A stretch of 64,000 nucleotides of DNA from Imperialibacter roseus (lineage in GTDB: Bacteria > Bacteroidota > Bacteroidia > Cytophagales > Cyclobacteriaceae). A program made the translations under genes and the position numbers. Below are positions 16,721 to 25,129 of the stretch, one piece after another; position 1 is the first letter of the stretch, and each line of letters opens with the position of its first letter. The DNA is taken from assembly GCF_032999765.1 (NCBI RefSeq), contig NZ_CP136051.1:2580417-2644416 (forward strand), in the 5' to 3' direction. The notes below the pieces were generated by a model, which was not told the origin of the DNA, searched no databases, and saw only the letters and a program-made list of their open reading frames with translations.

Positions 16721-17332
16721 AACATGAATGAATTGGTTTAAAATGATTTAACCAGTGTTTATAGTATACACCGGGTGTGCAGGTGGTCATGAACTGAGTC
16801 CTCCACATTTGGGGTTTAAGAATTTTGCTTTACGGGTTAATTTCATAGGCATAATTATTTAAGCTTTACGAGGTTATAGTACAAGATAGTATAAATATTA
16901 GATTTTTCGAAGGGCCATGGTGTCCAATATTAGGTTTGATACTTCAAACGGTAATACACACATAACATAGCACTTTTTTGCATTATGACAATTGACACAA
17001 GTTGAGAAGAATAAAACAATTGAGGAGGTATAAATCCTTCAAATATAGATGACAAATGTTTCCAAAACCTATTCATGGGCATCTTGGCGACTGACTACGA
17101 ATACCTCAACCTTCCTTATTATATTTGCGGATAATTGTACAATTGTGATATCGAAAACAGTCAGTATTTTGAGCAGCCGACTCAGGCGACGGCTGCTATT
17201 ACCTTTTACTGCCTGCCTGTAGTTTGATCGGAGATTAGACTTTTTTAAGATATTCAACTAAATTACCAAAGCTGAATAGTAGCCCGAATGTTGTTCTGAG
17301 CCAGGCGCACCCATTACACTGTTACATATTTT
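16721..17332. other. intergenic region between divergent susC and HTCS genes
   Basis: This 612-bp gap must hold promoters for both divergent transcription units. It contains a perfect 12-bp palindrome AATTGTACAATT at 17133-17144, and a TATATTTG sequence at 17120-17127 that fits the Bacteroidota -7 element TANNTTTG for the plus strand, but I found no correctly spaced -33 element. No gene is supported; the 62-codon minus-strand frame at 17069-17257 lacks recognisable features. Confidence 0.4.
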
Positions 17333-20300
17333 ATGAGACCATTTTACCTGCTTTCGCTTTTCTTGTGGATTTCATTTTTTTTACCGCTAGCGGCGCATGG
17401 GCAAGGCAAAAATGAATCTTTTTCGAGCCTTTCAGTAGAGCAGGGACTTTCGTCGGTCACTATTTCTGCCATCCATAAAGACAGCAAAGGCTATTTGTGG
17501 GTAGGCACTGAAGACGGCCTCAACCGTTACAATGGCTATGAATTTAAAATTTACAGGAACGATCCATCCGACGAGCACACGCTTCTAACAAATAGAATCC
17601 TTTCAATTTTTGAGGATAGTAGCGGCACCCTTTGGGTAAGTACAGCCAAGGGCACATTGCACCGATACAATAGAGAATTAGATACTTTTATCCGGGTTCC
17701 TGAATTTAATAACCTGGTGATCAATGACATCAGAGAAGACAGCGAAAGACGGGTATGGTTCGTGGGCACCACAATAAAGTCGCTTAATTTGTCAGACAAT
17801 AGCTGGACTGACCATACCGGCAATTTTAAGGGCCGCCTGTCTATTATCGGCATTGAGCAAATTCACAAGAGCGACTTTTGGTTGGCGGCGGACACGGCGC
17901 TTTACAAATGGAACCGAAAGACAGGCAACCTGAAGGTATATGCTCATGACCCCAAAGATTCCAACTCGCTGGGCTACAATTATTTATACTCTATTGCCAA
18001 AGATGATATCGGGAATTTATGGATTGCTACCAGGGGAGGTGGGCTGGACAAGTTCGATGTCAAATCCAGCAAATTCACTCACTACAGAACTTCCGAAAAC
18101 AGAGAAAATGGTCCTTTGGTAAATGTGGTGAGAACTGTTTGCCCCGATGGTAACTACATTTGGGCGGGTACCGAAAATGGCGGTCTAAGCCGGCTCGACA
18201 TTCGCACAAACAAGTTTGAGCACCATGTGGCTGACAAAGACCATCCAAAATCAATCAGTGACATCTCCATTAAGGCGCTGTATAAAGATAATGAAGGGAG
18301 GCTATGGATCGGTACTTTTTCATTTGGCCTGAGCGTGATTGACCCGTATCAAAACAAGTTTACATCGCTAAAGGCGGCCTATCAGAATACGGTTGTCAAC
18401 GCATTGTATAAAGACTCAAAAGGACGCTTCTGGATAGGCACCGAAGGCGGTATTATGAAGGTGTACAAAGGCAATACTTCTTACTACCTGAATGATCCTA
18501 TTGAATCGGGCCAGAATGGAATTCCCGTGCTGACGATTTACGAAGACCGTAATCACAATATTTGGGTTGGGACATGGGCGGAAGGTGTTTTTGTTTTCAA
18601 TGAAGCCACACAAAGTTTTGACCGGTACGCTACTGTAGGAGGTTCAAGGAAAGATTTAAGTAATCAGAATGTATATGCATTGCATCAGGACAGGCAGAAG
18701 GCCAATATTCTGATGGGGACGTACTATGGCCTTAACGTACTTTCCTCGAAGGATAAAAAATCATTTACGCATATTGTGGATTCAACCTGGGCAGAAGACG
18801 CTTCCATTAATAACCTGAGAATAATTTTTGAGGATAAACATTCCAATATCTGGGTCGGGACGAACAGCGGCTTAAAGCTGTATAACTCGGAGAAAATGAA
18901 AATGGAGCCCGTATTTACAGAGAGTGAAAACTACAGTGAAAATATACTCTCGGTTATTTTTTGTCTGTTCGAGGACAGTAAGGGGCGCCTGTGGACAGGC
19001 ACAGAATCGGGGCTCTATCACCTGAAAAGCAAAGATACCTTTGAGCGATACACTATTGACAACGGGCTCACCAATCACAACATAAAAGGCATATTGGAGG
19101 ATAACCAGGGCCACTTGTGGATAAGCACCAGCAATGGAATGAGCGTGTTTGATCCTGAAAATGAAACGTTTAAAAACTACGACGACTCCGACGGTCTGTT
19201 GGTCAATGGGTTTAAGGGAAATTCATCTTTCAAAGACGCCGACGGGCTGCTGTATTTCGGAGGCAGCAATGGAATCATCACTTTCAACCCGTCAGAAATT
19301 CTGGACAATCCGCATCCGCCTTTGGTGGTGCTGGAAGACTTTAAAGTATTCAATAAGTCGGTCAGGGTAAACAGCGAAGATTCCATCCTTACCAGACACA
19401 TTAGTGAAACCAAGGAACTGAGTTTGAAAAGTGACTTCAATATTTTCAGTATCGAATACGCAGCACTCAATATGTCGGCCAGTGATAAGAACCAGTATGC
19501 CTACCGGTTGATTGGCTTTGACGATAAATGGAATTTTGTGGGCGAAACAAGGTCCACCACTTATACCAACCTTGATCCGGGAACTTATGTTTTTGAAGTA
19601 AAGGCGAGCAACAACGATGGCGTTTGGAACGACAACCCAACCCGGTTGGCCATTACGGTGCTTCCCGCCTGGTGGGAAACATCCTGGGCTTACCTGGGGT
19701 ATATAGCGATTGTGATATCCCTGCTTTACCTGTTTCGCAGAATTACGCTGATCAGGGCTCACTTTATCAATGACTTGCGGCTGGAGAGGCTGAAGCTCGA
19801 AAGTGTGGAGCGGCTAAACAAAACCAAGCTGCAATTCTTTACAAACATTTCTCATGAGTTCAGAACGCCTTTAACACTGATTATAGGCCCCATACAGAAC
19901 CTGATCGACTCCGAGGGCATTGAGAAAGGGGTCAAGGGAAAGCTTCAATCGGTTAACCACAATGTGCTGAGGCTCCACAAGCTGGTCAATCAGCTACTCG
20001 ACTTTCGCAAAGTGGAGTCGGGGAATATGAAAGTGACGGCCATGGAAAGTAACCTGGTCAGCTTCATTAAGGAGATCAAATATTCTTTCGATACACTGGC
20101 CGAGGAAATGAACGCCGATTTTACATTGCAAAGCAGTCACGAGGAAATCATGGTTTGGTTTGACCCGGACCAGATGGAAAAAGTGATTTTCAATCTTCTT
20201 TCGAACGCATTTAAAAAAATACCTAAAAAGGGTGTGGTGAGTATCAAACTGGAGCAAACACCCGACAAAGTCTATATTTCTGTTTTCGACAATGGCACGG

Positions 20301-21406
20301 GAATAAAAAGGGAACACTTAAAGACTATCTTTGAACCATTTTTCAGTTACGAGGAAGGAAGGCACTCCACAGGCACAGGTATAGGACTTTCCCTGAGCAA
20401 GAGCCTCATTGAATTGCACCATGGATCTATTGATGTGGAGAGCATTGAAGGGCAGTTTGCACGGTTTACACTGACACTTCCGCTAGGCAATGTTCACTTC
20501 AAACCTACAGAGGTAGTTGAAGGAAAAGTAGATATGTCGGTAACCTCGTCCCGTAGTGTTCATTCGCACAGCCTGCCTGCGGTTACCTCAGCAGACCCCA
20601 TCCTGCATCCAGAAGGCACACCGACAGTTTTAATTGTAGAAGACAACAAGGAAGTGTCAGGCTATATCCAGTCTATTCTGTCGAAAGATTATCAGGTAGT
20701 AACAACCTTCAACGGCAAAGAAGGACTTGAGAAGGCCTTGGAGACTAACCCTGACCTTGTTATATCGGATTTGATGATGCCTGTAATGGATGGCATTGCT
20801 CTATGCAATGCTCTTCGGCAAACAGAAGCCACCTGTCATATTCCAATTATCTTGTTAACAGCGAGAACTTCTGAGATATATAAGATTGAGGGGCTGGAAA
20901 CAGGTGCCGACGATTATATCACAAAGCCGTTCAATAGCAAAGTGTTGGCACTCAAGGTGCGTAATCTGCTGGAAGGAAGAAAGAAGCTGATAGAAATGTT
21001 CGCTGACAGCAGGACATTGACGCTGGAGCCTAAAAGTATTACCGTAACCTCAAGAGACGAAACATTTATCAACCAGGCACTTAAGAGCGTTGAGTCGAAC
21101 ATATCTAATACCAACTACTCTGTTGACGACCTGTGCAAAGACGTGGGGATGAGCAAAGCCACATTGTTCAGAAAACTAAAGGCTTTGACTGGTCAGTCGG
21201 CCAATGAAGTTATACGTACAATCAGGCTCAAGAGGGCCGCACAAGTATTGGCCGAGGGCGACTTCTCGATCTCGGAGGTAGCTTATATGGTTGGTTTCAA
21301 TGACCCCAAGTACTTCAGAAATTGCTTTAAGAAACTTTTTGGGCAGAGCCCATCGGAGTACGCCGACCATATGAAGGCCGGCCATTCAAACGATATATCG
21401 ACCTGA
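17333..21406 (+). CDS. hybrid two-component system regulator (HTCS)
   Basis: The 1,357-residue protein combines a complete two-component pathway in one chain. A signal peptide is followed by two-component regulator propeller repeats (about 30-660, motif GLWVGT-type, for example GYLWVGTEDGLNRY), a Y_Y_Y domain (~700-770), one TM (~785-805), HisKA with His841 (NISHEFRTPLT), HATPase (NLLSNAFKK, DNGTGI), a receiver with Asp1146 (VISDLMMP) and a C-terminal AraC-type HTH (MSKATLFRKLKALTGQ, AYMVGFNDPKYFRNCFKK). The periplasmic propeller senses a ligand and the AraC domain activates genes, most likely the divergent susCD. No glycan is indicated. Confidence 0.95.
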   Translation: MRPFYLLSLFLWISFFLPLAAHGQGKNESFSSLSVEQGLSSVTISAIHKDSKGYLWVGTEDGLNRYNGYEFKIYRNDPSDEHTLLTNRILSIFEDSSGTLWVSTAKGTLHRYNRELDTFIRVPEFNNLVINDIREDSERRVWFVGTTIKSLNLSDNSWTDHTGNFKGRLSIIGIEQIHKSDFWLAADTALYKWNRKTGNLKVYAHDPKDSNSLGYNYLYSIAKDDIGNLWIATRGGGLDKFDVKSSKFTHYRTSENRENGPLVNVVRTVCPDGNYIWAGTENGGLSRLDIRTNKFEHHVADKDHPKSISDISIKALYKDNEGRLWIGTFSFGLSVIDPYQNKFTSLKAAYQNTVVNALYKDSKGRFWIGTEGGIMKVYKGNTSYYLNDPIESGQNGIPVLTIYEDRNHNIWVGTWAEGVFVFNEATQSFDRYATVGGSRKDLSNQNVYALHQDRQKANILMGTYYGLNVLSSKDKKSFTHIVDSTWAEDASINNLRIIFEDKHSNIWVGTNSGLKLYNSEKMKMEPVFTESENYSENILSVIFCLFEDSKGRLWTGTESGLYHLKSKDTFERYTIDNGLTNHNIKGILEDNQGHLWISTSNGMSVFDPENETFKNYDDSDGLLVNGFKGNSSFKDADGLLYFGGSNGIITFNPSEILDNPHPPLVVLEDFKVFNKSVRVNSEDSILTRHISETKELSLKSDFNIFSIEYAALNMSASDKNQYAYRLIGFDDKWNFVGETRSTTYTNLDPGTYVFEVKASNNDGVWNDNPTRLAITVLPAWWETSWAYLGYIAIVISLLYLFRRITLIRAHFINDLRLERLKLESVERLNKTKLQFFTNISHEFRTPLTLIIGPIQNLIDSEGIEKGVKGKLQSVNHNVLRLHKLVNQLLDFRKVESGNMKVTAMESNLVSFIKEIKYSFDTLAEEMNADFTLQSSHEEIMVWFDPDQMEKVIFNLLSNAFKKIPKKGVVSIKLEQTPDKVYISVFDNGTGIKREHLKTIFEPFFSYEEGRHSTGTGIGLSLSKSLIELHHGSIDVESIEGQFARFTLTLPLGNVHFKPTEVVEGKVDMSVTSSRSVHSHSLPAVTSADPILHPEGTPTVLIVEDNKEVSGYIQSILSKDYQVVTTFNGKEGLEKALETNPDLVISDLMMPVMDGIALCNALRQTEATCHIPIILLTARTSEIYKIEGLETGADDYITKPFNSKVLALKVRNLLEGRKKLIEMFADSRTLTLEPKSITVTSRDETFINQALKSVESNISNTNYSVDDLCKDVGMSKATLFRKLKALTGQSANEVIRTIRLKRAAQVLAEGDFSISEVAYMVGFNDPKYFRNCFKKLFGQSPSEYADHMKAGHSNDIST

Positions 21407-21423
21407 ACTTCGGTCGGCTTCGC

Positions 21424-22323
21424 TTAGTTTTTCCCGTAGGTACTCAGGCCTTCTTTGTCTCCAATTGACGATAATATGCGCTGCAGACCAGAAAGGTTTC
21501 GCTGTAAAACAATCGCCACATCCTCCTCTTCGATGTGCCCCAGGATACCAATCTGGCCTTTGAAACCAACCTTCGTCAGGTAAGCCATCATCTCACTTTC
21601 CCGGTCACCCGAACCTATGGGCAATATCTTGGGACCTTCTTCCCTCATGCCATTCAGGTTTACCGCCCACAAATAGGGGAGAGCCACATCAATAATATCG
21701 GTATAGTCGTCAAGTTGCTCGTGGGCGTGGTGGAAGTTGTAGATGATGCCTACGTCCTTGAATCCACTGGCCTTAATTACTTTCACCTGATTAGCTGGCT
21801 CTCCAAGCCAGTCGCCATGGTTGTAAAGCGCTACCGTACATCCAACCTCGGCAGCTTTTGCATGAAGATAGTCCAGCATCTCCTTTGATTTTCGAACTTT
21901 CGCTTCCTCATCGAGCCCTTCCAAAAAATTGGCGTGAAAGCCAACCCAAAGCTGTGTTTTCAATTTGGTTTCCTTTATGTAGCTAAGCAGCTGTAAGTTG
22001 GCGCCGCTAAGCTTTTGGGGGCTATCTGTATTGGCGTCTATCCAAATCCACACCGCATTTATTTTGATGTTGTTCTTTTTTGCCAGCTTCCATTCTTCAA
22101 CCGAAGTAGCCAAATGTTCTGCTCTCCAGTCGTAAGCATATGATTTGAAGCCGAGTTCCTTCAGCATGGCTATTCTGTCGGCCGGGCTGCGGTGCTTCGC
22201 ATCGTAGGGCACAATGCACCAGGCAAAAAGGTTGCTTTTGCTGTAAATGCTTTGAGCCCCTGCATGACTAACTATTAGACAGGCAAAGGCAAATATGATA
22301 AAAGGTATTTTGATGGTTTTCAT
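21424..22323 (-). CDS. secreted TIM-barrel sugar phosphate isomerase/epimerase-like protein
   Basis: The 299-residue protein has a signal peptide ending AGAQS and a (beta/alpha)8-type xylose isomerase-like fold (AP endonuclease 2 family). Visible signatures are KSYAYDWRAEHL, LWVGFHANFLEGLDEE, VALYNHGDWLGEPANQVKVIKASG, IYNFHHAHEQLDDYTDIIDVALPYLWAVNLNG and the ending FKGQIGILGHIEEEDV. Such proteins isomerise or epimerise sugars or polyols, using a bound metal. This one is exported, unlike most cytoplasmic members. It ends 17 bp from the HTCS stop codon, on the opposite strand. It may handle the sugar taken up by the SusCD pair; that link is inferred from position only. Confidence 0.75.
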   Translation of the reverse strand: MKTIKIPFIIFAFACLIVSHAGAQSIYSKSNLFAWCIVPYDAKHRSPADRIAMLKELGFKSYAYDWRAEHLATSVEEWKLAKKNNIKINAVWIWIDANTDSPQKLSGANLQLLSYIKETKLKTQLWVGFHANFLEGLDEEAKVRKSKEMLDYLHAKAAEVGCTVALYNHGDWLGEPANQVKVIKASGFKDVGIIYNFHHAHEQLDDYTDIIDVALPYLWAVNLNGMREEGPKILPIGSGDRESEMMAYLTKVGFKGQIGILGHIEEEDVAIVLQRNLSGLQRILSSIGDKEGLSTYGKN

Positions 22324-22390
22324 GCTTGTGTCAATTGGCTATCTCCAAAGATAGGTGCTGCTGCGACATAAACCTTTTAATAAAGCAAAA

Positions 22391-22418
22391 GCCCCGTCCA
22401 AAATCGTTTGAACGGGGC
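22391..22418 (-). terminator. intrinsic terminator after DUF2911 gene
   Basis: A hairpin (GCCCCGT with ACGGGGC, then CAAA with TTTG after one mismatch, loop ATCG) lies 30 bp beyond the DUF2911 stop on the minus strand, followed by a TTTTGCTTTA run. It closes the copper-efflux transcription unit. Confidence 0.8.
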
Positions 22419-22447
22419 CGTTGAACCTCGGAGGAAACAGCTATAGC

Positions 22448-23056
22448 TTATTTCAGCGTGTTAGTGAATCCTTCCAGTTTTTGACTCACCTGAGTGTCGA
22501 CCATAAAAGAAAGTCTCACTTTGTCCCAGGCCATCGTTACTTTGGCCACCTTGTTGTCTTCAGCGGAAATCGAATAAGCCAATCTCTCCATCGAATCGGC
22601 AGCCATTACTGGTGCAGCTTTCACGGCAACCACGTCATCTTTGGCTACTGCCTCTTCGTCAATTTTACCATCTTTCATGTAGGCAAATACTGAATTGCCT
22701 TTGCTGTTCAAGTGGATAGTCCACTCGCCGCTCTGCTGTGGAGTGATGAAAAGTGAATATTTTCCTGCTCCTACATTTTTCCCACCGATACTTACACCAG
22801 TGCTGAATTCAATCATCGTTGGGCCGTTGGCACCTGCTCTCCAGGTTACACCGTACTTTTCCAGGTCACCAAAAACTTTTCTACCTTTTACTGCTGGCGA
22901 TGAATAGTCAACGCTAATTTTTGTAAAGCCAACATTCTGCGAAACATAACCTGCCGGGCTAGGCGCAGGAGCTTGAAGCTGAGCCATTGCACGCTGACTC
23001 GCTGTAGCGAAAAGGATAACAGCCAATACACCAAAAAATAATTTAACGTTTTTCAT
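22448..23056 (-). CDS. DUF2911 domain-containing secreted protein
   Basis: The 202-residue protein has a signal peptide (ending RAMAQ). It matches the Bacteroidota DUF2911 family: PSPAGYVSQNVGFTKISVDYSSPAVKGRKVFGDL is the family signature, followed by WRAGANGPTMIEFSTGVSIGGKNVGAGKYSLFITP and WTIHLN. The family has no known function; members are secreted beta-rich proteins. The gene lies 46 bp after the sialidase-like gene on the same strand and is followed by the terminator, so it may be the last gene of the copper operon, though that is only suggested by strand and spacing. Confidence 0.85.
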   Translation of the reverse strand: MKNVKLFFGVLAVILFATASQRAMAQLQAPAPSPAGYVSQNVGFTKISVDYSSPAVKGRKVFGDLEKYGVTWRAGANGPTMIEFSTGVSIGGKNVGAGKYSLFITPQQSGEWTIHLNSKGNSVFAYMKDGKIDEEAVAKDDVVAVKAAPVMAADSMERLAYSISAEDNKVAKVTMAWDKVRLSFMVDTQVSQKLEGFTNTLK

Positions 23057-23102
23057 TACTTATAAGGGTTTTAGTTAATAACAGATTAATTGAACGAATA
23101 TA

Positions 23103-24323
23103 CTAGAGTTCTTTGAGCGCTATCATTGCCGTGTTGACAGCATTGTCGGAAGTCCACGCAATAATAAGGTTTTTTCCGTCAGAAGTCAGCTGTGGAAACC
23201 CTGTCTTCCTCTCGGTTGAAATCTCTGTGATGTCCCATTCTTCAAGCCGCTGACCATCTATTGTGAAAACGGCTACTTTCAAAACGCCGGTTTCTTCAAC
23301 TATCTCTATCCAGCTTACTGCCACGTAGTCTTTGTTGATAAGTTTGATATCTGCTCTTCCGGCTGTTGAGTTGTGACTCACCTTGATCGGAATGGAAGGA
23401 TGCTCTCCCGCATCACCCGACAGCGAAAGCTGCACCCTGGGGTTCTCATCGGCCGCTGTAAACCAAACAACTGCCACCTGCTCATCAATAGCATCCGACT
23501 GAGGGCCATTTACCGGGCAGGCCATGATGTCCCAGCCATCCTCACCAAGCACACTGGGCTCTGTCCAACCTTCTTCTGTCCATCGCACCTCGGCTATATC
23601 TCTCACCTCGTCATCGGAGCGATCCCGGTAGAAGGTAATCAGGCCGTGGTCACTTAAAACAGAACTTGTCTGGCAGCAGTCGCATACCCGTTGGTCAAGC
23701 AGCTCTTCTCCCTCAACATGCCCGTCAACCGCTACATAACCGCCCATAAGGGTCATTTCGTTACTGAGGTCGTGTCCGCCATGTTCGCTGGCAGGTGGAT
23801 ACTTGCGTCCGTCGAGCCAGGAAGCAAACATGCGGCCGCTAGGGAAGGGGACAAGCGAAACGAAGCCATGCTCCCTCGGAAGGGTGTCGCTGTGTAAAGT
23901 AACCGGTGCGCTCCATGAAGAACCAAAGTCCTGAGACCGACTGATTTTTACGTGGTAGTTCGTGCCTCCTGTCCAGCTCTTCTCCAGCCAGTGTGCTGCC
24001 ATTTTGCCATCGCCCCAGGAAATAACAGACGGGAAGTCGGCCCAGTTGACAAACCAGTTGGTGTCTTCAGCCACTTTCACCGGCGCACTCCACTGTTGGT
24101 CAGCAAGTGTGGTGAAATGCAAGGCCGCAGAAGAATCGTTATCCACCACATAAGAGAGGATAACCTTGCCAGATGCATCCGTTGACAGAAAAGGCAGCGA
24201 AGCTCCACTCAGGTGAGTGGCCTCAAGTTTTTGCACAGGCATCCGCTCTTCGCTGGGCGCTGGTGCGCAGCCTTTTAAAATCAAACCACCAACAATGATG
24301 GCTCCAAATAACTCTTTCTTCAT
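23103..24323 (-). CDS. sialidase-like (BNR/Asp-box) lipoprotein with CDCC motif
   Basis: The 406-residue protein has a lipobox (LKGC) and a six-bladed propeller made of repeating Asp-box-like turns (SQDFGSSWSAPVTLH). It lacks a clear complete sialidase active site: I do not see the usual Arg triad plus Tyr/Glu in the expected places. A distinctive RVCDCCQTS motif (four Cys in close order) sits near residue 200. It shares a 4-nt overlap with tlpA upstream, so they are translationally coupled within the copper-efflux operon. A role in copper or redox handling is more plausible than sugar cleavage, but both are inference. Confidence 0.65.
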   Translation of the reverse strand: MKKELFGAIIVGGLILKGCAPAPSEERMPVQKLEATHLSGASLPFLSTDASGKVILSYVVDNDSSAALHFTTLADQQWSAPVKVAEDTNWFVNWADFPSVISWGDGKMAAHWLEKSWTGGTNYHVKISRSQDFGSSWSAPVTLHSDTLPREHGFVSLVPFPSGRMFASWLDGRKYPPASEHGGHDLSNEMTLMGGYVAVDGHVEGEELLDQRVCDCCQTSSVLSDHGLITFYRDRSDDEVRDIAEVRWTEEGWTEPSVLGEDGWDIMACPVNGPQSDAIDEQVAVVWFTAADENPRVQLSLSGDAGEHPSIPIKVSHNSTAGRADIKLINKDYVAVSWIEIVEETGVLKVAVFTIDGQRLEEWDITEISTERKTGFPQLTSDGKNLIIAWTSDNAVNTAMIALKEL

Positions 24324-24841
24324 AGCTTATTTGTCTCGTTAATTAGCTTAATGCTTTCAGGGCTGTCCCATTCCCGGGCACCGGTTTCTTTGAATACCAG
24401 TTTTCCCTGCTCATCGAAAATGAAAGTAGTAGGCAAGGCAAATATTTCCAAAATACCCAAGTTGGCTTCCGTGGCAACGATATTAAAAGAATAGCTATTC
24501 TTCTCTCTAAATTTCGATATCCTGTCGAGCTTTTCGTCCGAGGCTGCCAGCATCACTACGTTTTTCGCTGCAAGCAATTCGGTTGCTCTTTCAATAGAAG
24601 GCATTTCGGCCAGACAAGGCTTGCACCACGTAGCCCAAAAATTGACGAAAACCCGCTTGCCCGCCAAAGTGGCAACATCCAACTCGCTGCCATCGAGGTT
24701 TCGAAGCTTCAGTGTAGCAAGAGAAATGTCTTTCTCAGCCAGCTTTTGTCCGGAGGACGTTGCTGTGCCAGACTTGTTTCCGTCGCTACAGGCAGCCAAC
24801 ATAAAAACCGCACAGACCAATACTATATGAATAATTCTCAT
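24320..24841 (-). CDS. TlpA-like thioredoxin lipoprotein
   Basis: The 173-residue protein has a lipobox (MLAAC18) and a thioredoxin-like domain: FVNFWATWCKPCLAEMPSIERA places the redox pair at Cys73/Cys76. The cis-Pro-equivalent lies in FALPTTFIFDEQGKLV. It is a periplasmic disulphide reductase of the TlpA/ResA group, perhaps reducing or metallating cysteine-containing partners in this operon. It sits between the heavy-metal-binding lipoprotein gene (3-bp gap) and the sialidase-like gene (4-bp overlap). Confidence 0.9.
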   Translation of the reverse strand: MRIIHIVLVCAVFMLAACSDGNKSGTATSSGQKLAEKDISLATLKLRNLDGSELDVATLAGKRVFVNFWATWCKPCLAEMPSIERATELLAAKNVVMLAASDEKLDRISKFREKNSYSFNIVATEANLGILEIFALPTTFIFDEQGKLVFKETGAREWDSPESIKLINETNKL

Positions 24842-24844
24842 CGC

Positions 24845-25105
24845 TTACTTTTCTGCAGGAGTTTCTTCAACCGCAACGAGGTCCATTTTGCAAACGGGAC
24901 ACTTGCCAGGTTTGTCGCTTGCGCTGCCTTCGCATTTCATAGGACAAATATAGGAAGCGGCTGCCACAGTAGTGTCGGAGGCAGCTGCTTCGTGCTGATG
25001 GCCGTCATCATGTGTCGCTGCTTCTTCAGTGGTTTTTGGGTTGCTGTTACATGCACTCAATGCCAAGGCTGCAGCAAAAAGGGAAGTCAATACAATGTTT
25101 CTCAT
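24845..25105 (-). CDS. heavy-metal-binding-domain lipoprotein
   Basis: The 86-residue lipoprotein (lipobox LSAC) has a His-rich linker (HDDGHQHEA) and a C-terminal heavy-metal-binding domain: YICPMKCEGSASDKPGKCPVCKMDL, with four Cys and a Met positioned as in the N-terminal domain of the neighbouring CusB. It probably binds Cu(I) or Ag(I) in the periplasm and passes it to the efflux complex. Gaps to cusB and tlpA are 24 bp and 3 bp, so it belongs to the operon. Confidence 0.85.
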   Translation of the reverse strand: MRNIVLTSLFAAALALSACNSNPKTTEEAATHDDGHQHEAAASDTTVAAASYICPMKCEGSASDKPGKCPVCKMDLVAVEETPAEK

Positions 25106-25129
25106 AATAGGGATAAAATTAGTTAATAA

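Noticed and set aside
17069-17257. 62-codon minus-strand frame upstream of the HTCS
   Set aside because: Lies in the regulatory gap, has no family resemblance, and would block promoter space.
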